NCBI GenBank assembly: GCA_947168935.1
Contig: CAMVNV010000005.1
Location: 1-56,941, forward strand
Direction: 5' to 3'
From: an uncultured Butyrivibrio sp.
GTDB taxonomy: Bacteria > Bacillota > Clostridia > Lachnospirales > Lachnospiraceae
Length of the DNA stretch: 56,941 nucleotides
Position 1 is the first letter of the stretch. Each line of letters begins with the position of its first letter. Shown here one piece after another: positions 8,318 through 17,210 of the stretch. The notes under the pieces are model-generated. The model saw only the letters and a program-made list of their open reading frames with translations, made no database searches and was not told the origin of the DNA. The position numbers and the translations under genes are program-made.

Positions 8318-9625
8318 GTGGCTAATACATATGAAAAGAACAAGACAGCATCTCATTTCCCTGAAAAGGGACCTATCGATGAGAAGACAGGTAAAGAGAT
8401 ACTGCTGTCCGTAAAAGACATAGATATTACATTCGGTAAAGGCGCTGATGCTGTTAAGGCTGTTCAGGATGCATCATTTGATATTTACAAGGGTGAGACA
8501 TTCTCACTTGTTGGTGAGTCTGGTTCAGGTAAGACAACAATTGGCCGTGCCGTAATTAGAGTTAACCCTCTTGCTAAGGGTGAGATCGATTATAAGGGCG
8601 TTCGTATCTCTGGTAAGATACCGCGTTCTCTTGATCGTGAAGTTATCAGAAACGTACAGATGGTATTCCAGGATCCTGCTGCATGTCTTAATGAGCGTGC
8701 AACTGTAGACTACATTGTTTCAGAGGGTCTTTATAACTTCCATCTTTTCGAAGATGAGGCTGACAGAGTTCAGAAGGTTGAGAATATGATCAACGAAGTT
8801 GGTCTTCTCCCTGAACATCTTACACGTTATCCTCACGAGTTCTCTGGTGGACAGAGACAGCGTGTAGGTCTTGCAAGAGCTATGGTTATGGAACCAGAAC
8901 TTGTTGTAGCAGATGAGCCTATCTCAGCTCTTGACGTATCAATCAGAGCACAGGTTCTGAACCTCATGAACAAGTTCAAGAGAGAGAAGGGCGTTACATA
9001 CCTTTTCATCGCTCATGACCTTTCAATCGTAAGATTTATTTCCGATCGTATCGGTGTTATTTATAAGGGACGTATTGTAGAGATAGCAGATTCTGAAGAG
9101 CTTTTCAATTTCCCTCTTCACCCATATACAAAATCACTTATTTCTGCTATTCCGCTTCCTGATCCTAAGCTCGAGAAGCGCAAGAAGCTCTCAACTTACG
9201 ATGCAAGCCAGCATGACTATTCTACAGATAAGCCATCAATGGTAGACATTGGTCATAACCATTTTGTATTTGGTAACAGTAAAGAGATAGAAGAGTACAA
9301 GAAGATCCGTGAAGCAGGTGTTCCGGTTAAGTCAATCACAATCTTATCTGACGAAGAACTTGCTAATCAGGAGACAACTGTTGGAGATGCAACAATTGAT
9401 GAGGAGATTCTTAAGAATACTCCTATTCATGATACAGGAGCACTCTGGCTTACAGTAATTTGCTTCTTCCTTCCTGTACTTGGCCTTATACTTATGGCTA
9501 TATTTAAGAAAAAGCATTATGCTCGTAACTTCAGAAGAGTAAAGGCTGGTACAATTACAGGATTCATCTTCTTAGGTGCCCTGATTGTACTATTCCTGTT
9601 AGCCCTTCTGTATGCACTGAAATAA
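8318..9625 (+). CDS. oppF: Oligopeptide ABC importer ATPase, OppF type, with C-terminal membrane hairpin
   Basis: This is the second ATPase of the importer, 435 residues. I chose the GTG at 8318 because GGAG lies 9 bp upstream; the ATG at 8303 has no ribosome site. The ATPase core has Walker A GESGSGKT, the Q-loop FQDP, signature FSGGQ and Walker B ADEP. The usual OppF end ([12 protein letters not shown]) is followed by about 100 hydrophilic residues and then two hydrophobic helices near 377-396 and 410-432, joined by the basic loop [13 protein letters not shown]. Membrane helices fused to an OppF subunit are unusual. The ATPase call is secure; the membrane role of the tail is inferred. Confidence 0.92.
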   Translation: MANTYEKNKTASHFPEKGPIDEKTGKEILLSVKDIDITFGKGADAVKAVQDASFDIYKGETFSLVGESGSGKTTIGRAVIRVNPLAKGEIDYKGVRISGKIPRSLDREVIRNVQMVFQDPAACLNERATVDYIVSEGLYNFHLFEDEADRVQKVENMINEVGLLPEHLTRYPHEFSGGQRQRVGLARAMVMEPELVVADEPISALDVSIRAQVLNLMNKFKREKGVTYLFIAHDLSIVRFISDRIGVIYKGRIVEIADSEELFNFPLHPYTKSLISAIPLPDPKLEKRKKLSTYDASQHDYSTDKPSMVDIGHNHFVFGNSKEIEEYKKIREAGVPVKSITILSDEELANQETTVGDATIDEEILKNTPIHDTGALWLTVICFFLPVLGLILMAIFKKKHYARNFRRVKAGTITGFIFLGALIVLFLLALLYALK

Positions 9626-9642
9626 TAGTTTAGTATTTTATG

Positions 9643-9683
9643 TAGGTATCAAAGGGGAACTTTTGATACCTATATTACTTTTT
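9643..9683 (+). terminator. Hairpin with T-tract after oppF
   Basis: TAGGTATCAAA (9643-9653) pairs perfectly with TTTGATACCTA (9662-9672), and a short T-tract follows near 9679-9683. The next gene starts 14 bp later, so the structure may end most Opp transcripts and let a fraction read through. Confidence 0.65.
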
Positions 9684-9696
9684 GAGAATCAAAAAA

Positions 9697-10905
9697 ATGA
9701 GTAGATATATTAGTGACAGACCAAAGCCCAATAGAGTAGAAACAGCAGAAGTTAATAATGAGCACTTTCTGAGACGTTTCATCATTATTCTGATTTTTAT
9801 CGGAATAGCAGTTGCATCCTTTGCTTATGCAATATGGACGCTTAATAATGTTGACTCTGGATGGACTGTTATCAAAGTGGATTCAACAAGTGATATAAAC
9901 CTTGGGGATGAATTTAACCTTGAGTATAATCTTGGACAAAATGGTGTATCGCCAACTGCTGAAAAGAAGGCTCTTACACCTGTATATTCCCAGGCAATGG
10001 TTAATTACTACAGACTGTTTAATCCCAACAACATAATTAAAGATGTTAATAACCTTTGCTACATAAGCTATAATCCTGAAACGGAAATAGTAGTGGACGA
10101 AGACCTGTACTACGTATTTGAGATGCTGGAAAAATATGATAACAGAGCCATATATCTGGCACCAGCACTTACCTACTATACGGCAGTGTTTAACAGTACT
10201 TCAGACGCAGAAGCAGCTGCATATGATCCGGCCAAAGATGCTGAGATTCTTTCTTTTGTTAATCAGGTTGCAGAATATGCGGCTGATCCAGACTCTATAA
10301 ATATTGAGCTTTTAGGTAACAATACTATCATCCTTCATATATCAGATGAATACAAAGCTTTTTGTGAAGAGAATGAAGTAACTGAATACCTGGATCTGGG
10401 ATGGCTTCGCAATGCTTTTGTTATTGACCTTACAGCAGATAAGCTGAGAGAAGCTGGCCTTACTAATGGCTACATTTCATCAAATGATGGATACACAGTA
10501 AACCTTTGCTCGGATACTGACTTTACTCTTAGTATATATGATGCAGATGGTGATAAAGTTGCTGTGATATCCGAATATCAATATAAGGGACATCAGAATA
10601 TAGTATGGCTCAAGAACTTCCTTGCAACCAAGGAAGATATTGGTAATTTCTACATGTATCAGGACGGTACTGAAGTATCATACTATCTTAAGTCTGATGG
10701 TACATCTGCTGTTGGTTCAACCAGCCTTTATCTGTATTCGGATCTGGATGAAAGTACCTGTGCTGACATGATTCTTTCAGCATATGATATTTTCTTAAAT
10801 GCAGATAGTGATGAAGCACTTGATACAGATGCACTTGCAGATCTTAAAGGTAATGGTATCTATAGCATATGGGTTGAGAATGAAGTTGTAAAAACCACAG
10901 AATAA
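9697..10905 (+). CDS. Membrane-anchored extracytoplasmic protein, possibly ApbE-like
   Basis: The protein has 402 residues: a basic N-terminus, one helix at about residues 30-50 (FIIILIFIGIAVASFAYAIW), and a large soluble domain that should face outwards. The start at 9697 is the first ATG; a TTG at 9682 is also possible, and neither has a good ribosome site. A middle segment (LDLGWLRNAFVIDLTADKLR, then EAGLTNGYISS) recalls the Asp-Leu-Gly...Gly motif and following helix of ApbE-type FMN transferases, but the glycine-rich residues are degraded. It may be an inactive member or an unrelated fold. Its place between the Opp genes and an oligopeptidase suggests a role in peptide uptake. Function is not established. 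Confidence 0.7.
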   Translation: MSRYISDRPKPNRVETAEVNNEHFLRRFIIILIFIGIAVASFAYAIWTLNNVDSGWTVIKVDSTSDINLGDEFNLEYNLGQNGVSPTAEKKALTPVYSQAMVNYYRLFNPNNIIKDVNNLCYISYNPETEIVVDEDLYYVFEMLEKYDNRAIYLAPALTYYTAVFNSTSDAEAAAYDPAKDAEILSFVNQVAEYAADPDSINIELLGNNTIILHISDEYKAFCEENEVTEYLDLGWLRNAFVIDLTADKLREAGLTNGYISSNDGYTVNLCSDTDFTLSIYDADGDKVAVISEYQYKGHQNIVWLKNFLATKEDIGNFYMYQDGTEVSYYLKSDGTSAVGSTSLYLYSDLDESTCADMILSAYDIFLNADSDEALDTDALADLKGNGIYSIWVENEVVKTTE

Positions 10906-10973
10906 TTCAATCAGTAAAATGATATTGCAAAAAGACATTGTAAGAAAGACATAAGAAAAGGAGACTAACCTCT

Positions 10974-12650
10974 ATGAAATTTAATGAAATGAAGTATACT
11001 AGACCTGACATCGAACAGGTAAAAAAAGAATATGCTGAACTTACAAAGAGAATGGAGAATGCTACAAGCGGCGAAGAGCAGTGGGAGATTCATCAGGAAT
11101 ACTATAAACTTAGCGAGCATGTTACTACACAGGCTGTAATAGCTGAGATCAGACACGATGTAGACATGACAGATGAATTCTATGAAAAAGAGAATGATTT
11201 CTGGGATGAAACCAATCCTGTACTTGCTAATATCGATGTTGAGTACAAGAAGCAGCTCCTTCATTCAAAATTCAGACCATTTCTTGAAGAGAAGATCGGT
11301 AAGGTGGCTTTCAAGAATATGGAACTTGAAGAGCAGTCTGTTGCTGAAAAGATTCTTCCACTTATGCAGGAAGAGAACAAGCTTGAAGATGAGTACAACA
11401 AGCTCCTTGCAACAGCTAAGATTGACTGGAAGGGCGAAATACTCAACCTTTCACTTATGACTCCTTATCTCAACAGCTCTGACATTGAAGTTAGAAAAGA
11501 GGCATGGAAGAAGTATTCAGCATTCTATGAAAACAATTCAGAAGCTCTTGATGATATCTATGACAGACTTGTAAAGAACAGAACTAAGCAGGGTGAAGAG
11601 ATGGGTCACAAGAACTATCTCCCTCTTGGCTATGCCCGTATGCAGCGTAACAACTACGGCCCGGAAGATCTAAAGTCTTTCAGAGAACAGGTTAAAAAAG
11701 ACTTCGTTCCTTTTGTTGAAAAGCTTCACGACATCAGAAGACAGAGACTTGGCCTTACTAAGCTTCACTTTGAAGATGAAGGCGTTTACTTTACAAACGG
11801 TAATCCGGCCCCTATCGGAACTCCAGAGCAGATCCTTGAAGCAGGACGTAAGCTTTACAATGAACTTTCACCTGAAACAGCTGAGTTCATGAACTTCATG
11901 TGCGATAATGATCTCTTTGACGTACTTGGACGTAAGACCAAGAAAACAGGCGGATACATGACATATCTTCCTGATTACAGATCTCCATTTATCTTCGCTA
12001 ACTTTAACGGATCATCCTCTGATGTGGATGTTATCACACACGAGTGTGGTCATGCATTCCAGGGCTTCGTAGTTAGAAATGAGCTTGTAAGAGAAAATCA
12101 GAACATCACTATGGAGACTGCTGAGACTCACTCTATGGCAATGGAATTCTTTACAGATCCATGGATGAAGCTTTTCTTTGGCGACCGTGCTAAGGATTAT
12201 TCAGAAATGCACCTTGAGGATGCCTGTGTATTTATCCCTTACGGAACAATGGTAGATGAGTTCCAGCACATAGCTTATGAGAACCCCGGCCTTTCACCTA
12301 AGGACAGAAACGGCGTATGGCATGATCTTGAGCGTCAGTACAAGCCACACCTTGATTACAGCGGTAATGCATATTATGAAGGCGGCGCATTCTGGCAGAA
12401 TAAGCACCACATCTATGACTGCCCTCTTTACTACATTGATTACTGCATTGCAGGAACTAATGCTCTCCAGTACAAGGGATGGATGGACAAGGATTACAAG
12501 GCAGCATGGAACAGCTACTTAGAGCTTTGCAAACTATCAGCTTCAGACTTCTTCGACAGCATGATCACAAGGGTTGGACTTAACAATCCATTCGAAGACG
12601 GCTGCCTTAAGAACGTTGTTAAGCAGCTTGAAGCTAGCATGAAGATCTGA
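10974..12650 (+). CDS. M3-family oligoendopeptidase
   Basis: This is a cytoplasmic zinc peptidase of 558 residues that should cleave oligopeptides. The start at 10974 follows AAAAGGAGAC. The zinc motif HECGH is at residues 356-360, and the downstream glutamate in TAETHSMAMEFF is the likely third ligand. The N-terminal half is helical and charged, as usual for M3 proteins, and the C-terminal half has the family's aromatic-rich stretches (YYEGGAFWQNKHHIYDCPLY). It differs clearly from the PepF at the window start, so two M3 peptidases flank the importer. They probably supply complementary specificities for imported peptides. The family call is secure; the substrate range is not known. Confidence 0.92.
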   Translation: MKFNEMKYTRPDIEQVKKEYAELTKRMENATSGEEQWEIHQEYYKLSEHVTTQAVIAEIRHDVDMTDEFYEKENDFWDETNPVLANIDVEYKKQLLHSKFRPFLEEKIGKVAFKNMELEEQSVAEKILPLMQEENKLEDEYNKLLATAKIDWKGEILNLSLMTPYLNSSDIEVRKEAWKKYSAFYENNSEALDDIYDRLVKNRTKQGEEMGHKNYLPLGYARMQRNNYGPEDLKSFREQVKKDFVPFVEKLHDIRRQRLGLTKLHFEDEGVYFTNGNPAPIGTPEQILEAGRKLYNELSPETAEFMNFMCDNDLFDVLGRKTKKTGGYMTYLPDYRSPFIFANFNGSSSDVDVITHECGHAFQGFVVRNELVRENQNITMETAETHSMAMEFFTDPWMKLFFGDRAKDYSEMHLEDACVFIPYGTMVDEFQHIAYENPGLSPKDRNGVWHDLERQYKPHLDYSGNAYYEGGAFWQNKHHIYDCPLYYIDYCIAGTNALQYKGWMDKDYKAAWNSYLELCKLSASDFFDSMITRVGLNNPFEDGCLKNVVKQLEASMKI

Positions 12651-12765
12651 TAGAGTTCAGGTTAGAGCTGATATAGCCCCAAAAGCTGATAATGCTCTTT
12701 AATTATGCTTGTACTAAACTAAATTGATACCATAAAAAATACAAAAATAGTAACTATCATAATTT

Positions 12766-12783
12766 TTTGAACAAAAGTTCAAA
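12766..12783. promoter_or_regulatory. LexA/DinR-like inverted repeat
   Basis: TTTGAACAAAAGTTCAAA is a perfect inverted repeat containing GAAC-N4-GTTC, the core of Gram-positive LexA boxes. It ends 7 bp before the -35 element at 12791. The position fits repression of the small unit that follows, but another dyad-binding regulator could use it. Confidence 0.45.
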
Positions 12784-12790
12784 TTTTGTA

Positions 12791-12819
12791 TTGACAAAAA
12801 TAAACTAATTTATAATAAT
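12791..12819 (+). promoter_or_regulatory. Promoter of the small-peptide unit
   Basis: A perfect -35 TTGACA (12791-12796) is followed after 17 bp by AATAAT (12814-12819), with TATAAT also present at 12811-12816 at a short spacing. Transcription should begin near 12826, about 52 nt before the small ORF. Confidence 0.6.
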
Positions 12820-12877
12820 AAAACAAGCAGTTTGGTTGCGGGCTGCTAAAATATTAAAGAAAGTGAGGTAAAGAATA

Positions 12878-12985
12878 ATGACAAACAAAGTGACATTTGT
12901 AGCGGCGAAAAATTGGTTTCATACATTTAATAGAATTGATATATCTTTACCTCGTGGTTATATATTCGGATTAGGAGTAGAGTAG
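12878..12985 (+). CDS. Small peptide, 35 residues, unknown
   Basis: An ATG at 12878 follows a ribosome site (GTGAGGT) and opens a 35-codon frame ending in TAG at 12985. The peptide begins MTNKVTFVAAKNWFHTF and ends PRGYIFGLGVE. It has no signal peptide and no clear membrane helix, and I do not recognise it. It has its own promoter upstream and a strong terminator downstream, so it is a separate transcription unit between an oligopeptidase gene and a heterodimeric ABC exporter. It could be an exported signal or a regulatory peptide, or the RNA itself may be the product. Translation is inferred only from the start codon and ribosome site. Confidence 0.45.
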   Translation: MTNKVTFVAAKNWFHTFNRIDISLPRGYIFGLGVE

Positions 12986-13029
12986 TCTTTTGAGCTGTGC
13001 TCTTATAATTTGAATACTGTTTTGGAATT

Positions 13030-13061
13030 AACCAGGTAAAGTGCACTTACCTGGTTTTTTT
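13030..13061 (+). terminator. Strong terminator of the small-peptide unit
   Basis: AACCAGGTAA (13030-13039) pairs with TTACCTGGTT (13047-13056), and seven T residues follow at 13055-13061. This is a classic rho-independent terminator. It separates the small unit from the exporter downstream. Confidence 0.88.
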
Positions 13062-13083
13062 ATACTCTTTTTTACACATCAAA

Positions 13084-13186
13084 TTTATTATCTGTTTGGC
13101 CCATTATTTTTTATCTACATGACCCATTTATTATCTGCTTGACCCGTTTATTATCTACTTGACCCATTTACTATCTGTTTGACCCG
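13084..13186. repeat. Five tandem iterons of about 20 bp
   Basis: Five direct copies of a unit close to TTTATTATCT-nn-TTGACCC occur head to tail, at 13084-13103, 13104-13126 (three bases longer), 13127-13146, 13147-13166 and 13167-13186. They end 43 bp before the first exporter start. The period is about two helical turns, so a regulator could bind the same face of the DNA at each copy. A LytTR, OmpR-type or other repeat-binding regulator is possible; none is identified. TTGACC in each unit also resembles a -35 element. Confidence 0.75.
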
Positions 13187-13229
13187 GTTTCACTTTTAAC
13201 TTGTTTTTCATTTTTGAAGGAGGAAACGA

Positions 13230-14963
13230 ATGAAGACACTTAGAAGCTACGTGCGAAAGCACATTTTGACATATAGCATAGCAACAGTCTTTATGATACT
13301 TGCTATTGCACTTGACATGATGTTTCCAAAAGTGACAGAGCTTATAGTCAACGAAGTTATCATTGGACGTGACTTTTCGAGATTTTATCTCTTTCTTGGA
13401 GCCATCATATTGATAGGCATTGGTCGAAGCGTATTTGGATATTTCAAAGAGTTCACATTTGATAAGAACTGCATCACCATCGGTACTGAGATGCGTAAAG
13501 ATCTCTTTGACCACATCCAGGGACTGTCTCTTGACTATTTTGACGATGCCAACACAGGCGAACTCATGGCGAGAGTCAAGGATGACATCGACAAGATCTA
13601 CAATCTTGTTGGAATGGTTGCGATGCGAGGCATGGAAGTAACACTTAACGCAGTACTGGTCCTTTACTTCATGTTCTCAATAAATGCACCCCTCACCATC
13701 CTGCCACTTTTCTTCATGGTAGTATGCGGCGGTACAGCGATCTTTATGGAAAAAAAGCTTGACCGCATCTACGACGATATCAGTGAAGAAAATGCAAAGC
13801 TTACCACAATTGCAGAAGAGAACCTGGCAGGCGTAAGAACAGTTAAAGCTTTTGCAAGAGAAGAATACGAAATTGAGAAGTTCAAGAAACATAACAAAAA
13901 GTATTATGAGTACAACATGAAAGAAGCTATGGCCCTTATCCGCTTCTATCCGGTATTCCAGCTGGCAGGAACACTTCTTCCTGTTGCATGCGCAGTACTT
14001 GGCGGATTTGCAGTTATCCGCGGCAATATGAACCTTGGTAATCTTACAGCTTATATTATCTACAGCCGTAACTGCACATGGCCACTTGAAGAACTTGGAT
14101 GGATCACAAACGAGTTTTCAAGCGCACTTGCTTCACTCAAGAAAGTTAGAAAGATCTATAACGTACATTCTTCACTTGCTATGACCAAAGATCCTAAGCA
14201 CATAGACAAGGTTAAGGGCAGCATCGAGTTTGAGCATGTATCACTTGATTTTGGTGATAACCATGTACTAAACGATATAAGTTTCAAGCTCCCTGAAGGA
14301 AAGACAATCGGAATCATGGGCCAGACAGGATCCGGTAAATCCACAATCGTAAACCTCATGCAGCGTTTTTACGATCCTTCAAAGGGAACCATCAAGCTTG
14401 ATGGACAGGACATTAAGACTCTGGACCTTAACCAGGTAAGAGAAGCATCAGCAGTTGTAATGCAGGACGTATTTCTTTTCTCAGATACCATTAGTGAGAA
14501 TATCAGAATGGGCCGCCGCGATGAGATGACTGAAGATGAAATAAAGACTGCTTCTAAAATGGCTAATGCAAGCTCATTCATAGAAAAACTTGAAGACAAA
14601 TACGACACTGTAATCGGCGAAAGAGGCGTAGGCCTTTCAGGGGGCCAGAAGCAGAGAATCAGTATCGCAAGAGCTCTTTCCAAGAAGGCTCCAATACTGA
14701 TACTGGACGATTCAACATCTGCGCTTGATATGGAGACAGAATCTGAGATCCAGAAGACACTCGAAGATATCAAGGCAGTTACAAGAGTTATCGTTGCACA
14801 CAGAATATCTGCTGTCAGAAACGCTGACGAGATCATCTATCTTGAAAATGGCCGAATTGCAGAACGTGGAACACACGAAGAATTACTCAAAAAGAAGGGA
14901 CTTTATTACGAGACATACATAGCACAGTACGGCTCCCTTCAGGAAATGGAGGTAAGTGCATAA
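13230..14963 (+). CDS. ABC exporter half with degenerate ATPase site
   Basis: This is a half-transporter with six membrane helices (about residues 15-320) followed by an ATPase domain, 577 residues. The start at 13230 follows AAGGAGGAAACGA. Walker A is GQTGSGKS, the signature is LSGGQ, and Walker B ends ILDDSTSALD, with Asp in place of the catalytic Glu. The next gene has the Glu but a degenerate signature, so together they form one competent and one degenerate site, as in BmrCD or LmrCD-type multidrug exporters. The stop overlaps the next start by one base, which indicates a coupled heterodimer. The substrate may be a drug, lipid or peptide; the neighbouring small ORF is one candidate. Confidence 0.92.
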   Translation: MKTLRSYVRKHILTYSIATVFMILAIALDMMFPKVTELIVNEVIIGRDFSRFYLFLGAIILIGIGRSVFGYFKEFTFDKNCITIGTEMRKDLFDHIQGLSLDYFDDANTGELMARVKDDIDKIYNLVGMVAMRGMEVTLNAVLVLYFMFSINAPLTILPLFFMVVCGGTAIFMEKKLDRIYDDISEENAKLTTIAEENLAGVRTVKAFAREEYEIEKFKKHNKKYYEYNMKEAMALIRFYPVFQLAGTLLPVACAVLGGFAVIRGNMNLGNLTAYIIYSRNCTWPLEELGWITNEFSSALASLKKVRKIYNVHSSLAMTKDPKHIDKVKGSIEFEHVSLDFGDNHVLNDISFKLPEGKTIGIMGQTGSGKSTIVNLMQRFYDPSKGTIKLDGQDIKTLDLNQVREASAVVMQDVFLFSDTISENIRMGRRDEMTEDEIKTASKMANASSFIEKLEDKYDTVIGERGVGLSGGQKQRISIARALSKKAPILILDDSTSALDMETESEIQKTLEDIKAVTRVIVAHRISAVRNADEIIYLENGRIAERGTHEELLKKKGLYYETYIAQYGSLQEMEVSA

Positions 14964-16744
14964 TGGCAGCTAACTCTTTTAGAGAAGATGAACATATAAA
15001 AAACAGCGACAAAAAGCAGATATTCGTCAGGATCATCCGCTACTTAAGACCGCATATCAAAGAGATCATACCTGTAATAATATCCCTTGCGATCACAGTA
15101 GGGATCAGCCTTGTAAGCCCGCTCCTCATCGAATATGCGATCGACGTACATGTTGCAAATAAGAATATCAGAGGACTTCTGACAGTTACAACACTTGTTG
15201 CATTGCTCGGACTTATATACATCATGTTCGTAAAGCTCAGAATGTATATGATGAGTAAGGTTGCAAACAAGGTCCTGCTGGACATCAGAGAAGAGCTTTA
15301 CGAGCACATTCAGAAGCTCTCATTCACCTTTTTTGATTCAAGACCAACAGGTAAGATACTTGCCAGAATAATCGGCGATGTTAACTCACTTAAGGATGTA
15401 ATGTCCAACACTATTACAAACCTTATTCCTAACTTTATAACAGTACTCGGCGTAGTTGTGATCATGCTTATCAAGGACTGGAGGCTTGCGCTTGGAACCC
15501 TTTGCTCCATGCCCCTTATGATAATCGCGATCTTCTGGATCCGCAGCATGACCCACACAAGATGGGCTGATATGAGAAAAAAGGCTTCGAACCTTAACGC
15601 ATACGTTCACGAGGATATCGCAGGAATCGCAGTAGTACAGAGCTTTCACGCAGAAGATGAGACCAAGAAGACCTTCGGACAGCTTGCTAATAACCACAGA
15701 GATGCATATATCCTGGCATGTAGAGCAGCTGACCTCTTCGGACCTGCAATAGACATGAGCTGGGCACTGAGCAGCATGATAATGTACCTGGTTGCAGTTA
15801 AGATCCTTGGCTACACAGGCGCATCTGTTGGACTAATAGCAGCTTTTGCAAGCTATGCCAACATGTTCTGGGGCCCTATCATGGGACTTTCAAACTACTA
15901 CAACCAACTGATTACCAACATCACAGCTGCTGAAAGAGTATTCGATATCATGGATACTGAGCCTGAGATCGTTGATAAGGCTGATGCTACGGATATCCCT
16001 GATATTAAGGGACAGGTAAGCTTTGACCACGTAGGATTCACCTACGATGAAGGAACTGAAGCTGAGAAAAAAGTCTTAGAGAATGTATCTTTTACAGCAA
16101 AGCCAGGCGAGACCATAGCTCTTGTAGGACCAACAGGTGCTGGTAAGACGACTATCGTAAATCTCATAAGCAGATTCTACGACATACAGAAGGGAAGCAT
16201 ATTGGTAGATGGTCACGACATCACAGATGTTACTATCTCCAGCCTTCGTAAGCAGATGGGCGTCATGACCCAGGACAATTTCATATTCAGCGGAACAGTC
16301 AGAGAGAACATCATGTATGGAAAGCCTGACGCAACTGAAGAAGAGATGATAAAGGCTGCAAAAGCAGTTAACGCCCACGATTTTATCACCAAGCTTGAAA
16401 ACGGCTATGACACCGTGTTAAAAGAAAGAGGAGCAGGCCTTTCAATTGGCCAGAGACAGCTCATTGCCTTTGCAAGAACCATGATATCTGAACCTAAGAT
16501 ACTGATCCTTGATGAGGCAACAAGTAACATTGATACTCACACAGAGATGCTTGTTCAAAAGGGCATTCAGGCTATGCTTTCAGGAAGGACCAGCTTTGTA
16601 ATAGCTCACAGACTGTCCACCATCAAGAGCGCCGACCGCATTTTTGTTATAAATGATGGAGGAATAGTTGAAAGCGGAAGCCACGATATGCTCATTGGAC
16701 GTCGCGGTGCGTATTATGACCTGTATATGGCACAGTTTGCCTGA
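14963..16744 (+). CDS. ABC exporter half with catalytic ATPase site
   Basis: This is the partner half-transporter, 593 residues. Its ATG overlaps the previous stop by one base (TAATG). Membrane helices cover about residues 35-320 and the ATPase domain follows. Walker A is GPTGAGKT, and Walker B ends ILDEATSNID with the catalytic Glu. The signature motif is LSIGQ, a change from LSGGQ, so it pairs with the degenerate-Walker partner. The asymmetry is typical of BmrCD/LmrCD-type heterodimers. The call is secure for family, but the substrate is not known. Confidence 0.93.
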   Translation: MAANSFREDEHIKNSDKKQIFVRIIRYLRPHIKEIIPVIISLAITVGISLVSPLLIEYAIDVHVANKNIRGLLTVTTLVALLGLIYIMFVKLRMYMMSKVANKVLLDIREELYEHIQKLSFTFFDSRPTGKILARIIGDVNSLKDVMSNTITNLIPNFITVLGVVVIMLIKDWRLALGTLCSMPLMIIAIFWIRSMTHTRWADMRKKASNLNAYVHEDIAGIAVVQSFHAEDETKKTFGQLANNHRDAYILACRAADLFGPAIDMSWALSSMIMYLVAVKILGYTGASVGLIAAFASYANMFWGPIMGLSNYYNQLITNITAAERVFDIMDTEPEIVDKADATDIPDIKGQVSFDHVGFTYDEGTEAEKKVLENVSFTAKPGETIALVGPTGAGKTTIVNLISRFYDIQKGSILVDGHDITDVTISSLRKQMGVMTQDNFIFSGTVRENIMYGKPDATEEEMIKAAKAVNAHDFITKLENGYDTVLKERGAGLSIGQRQLIAFARTMISEPKILILDEATSNIDTHTEMLVQKGIQAMLSGRTSFVIAHRLSTIKSADRIFVINDGGIVESGSHDMLIGRRGAYYDLYMAQFA

Positions 16745-16764
16745 TCCTAAAATGCAAAAGATAG

Positions 16765-16793
16765 TTGAAAAATCTTCGAAGGTATGTTATTCT
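16765..16793 (+). promoter_or_regulatory. Probable promoter of secG
   Basis: TTGAAA (16765-16770) is followed after 17 bp by TATTCT (16788-16793). It would give a leader of about 105 nt for secG. The -10 element is only a moderate match. Confidence 0.4.
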
Positions 16794-16903
16794 AATCAAG
16801 GTCTGTTCATAAAGAAAGGGATGATTTTCACAGAAAACATCTTTTGACCCAGACAGATACATTTGAATTGCAGTAACAGAATAATTCGGGAGGTCATTTT
16901 ACA

Positions 16904-17155
16904 ATGGCATTTGCAGTTAAACTTCTTGTAAATATTATATATTTGGGTGTTTGCTTATCACTTGTTGCGATCATCATTTCACAGCAGGGTAAGACACAGA
17001 GCCTTGGAGCTCTTACAGGTCAGGCAAGTTCTGACACATACTGGGCTAAGAATAAGGGACGTTCAAAAGAAGGAAGACTTAAAAACGCTACAATCGTTCT
17101 TACAGTTCTTTTCTTCGCACTTTCTATCTTCCTTAACACAGGAATCGTAGACTGA
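16904..17155 (+). CDS. secG: Preprotein translocase subunit SecG
   Basis: SecG is the small membrane subunit that assists the SecYEG protein channel. The protein is 83 residues, with hydrophobic segments near residues 3-25 and 60-78 and the conserved cytoplasmic stretch after the first helix (SQQGKTQSLGALTGQ). The start follows CGGGAGGTC. The order secG, rnr, smpB is common in Firmicutes and supports the call. A terminator separates it from rnr, which also has its own promoter. Confidence 0.93.
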   Translation: MAFAVKLLVNIIYLGVCLSLVAIIISQQGKTQSLGALTGQASSDTYWAKNKGRSKEGRLKNATIVLTVLFFALSIFLNTGIVD

Positions 17156-17171
17156 TTTAGTGAATAACGAC

Positions 17172-17203
17172 GCGGCACTCTATTTATAGGGTGTCGCTTT
17201 TTT
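17172..17203 (+). terminator. Terminator after secG
   Basis: GCGGCACTC (17172-17180) pairs with GGGTGTCGC (17189-17197) with two G-U pairs, and six T residues follow. Rho-independent type. Confidence 0.85.
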
Positions 17204-17210
17204 AGTTTTG

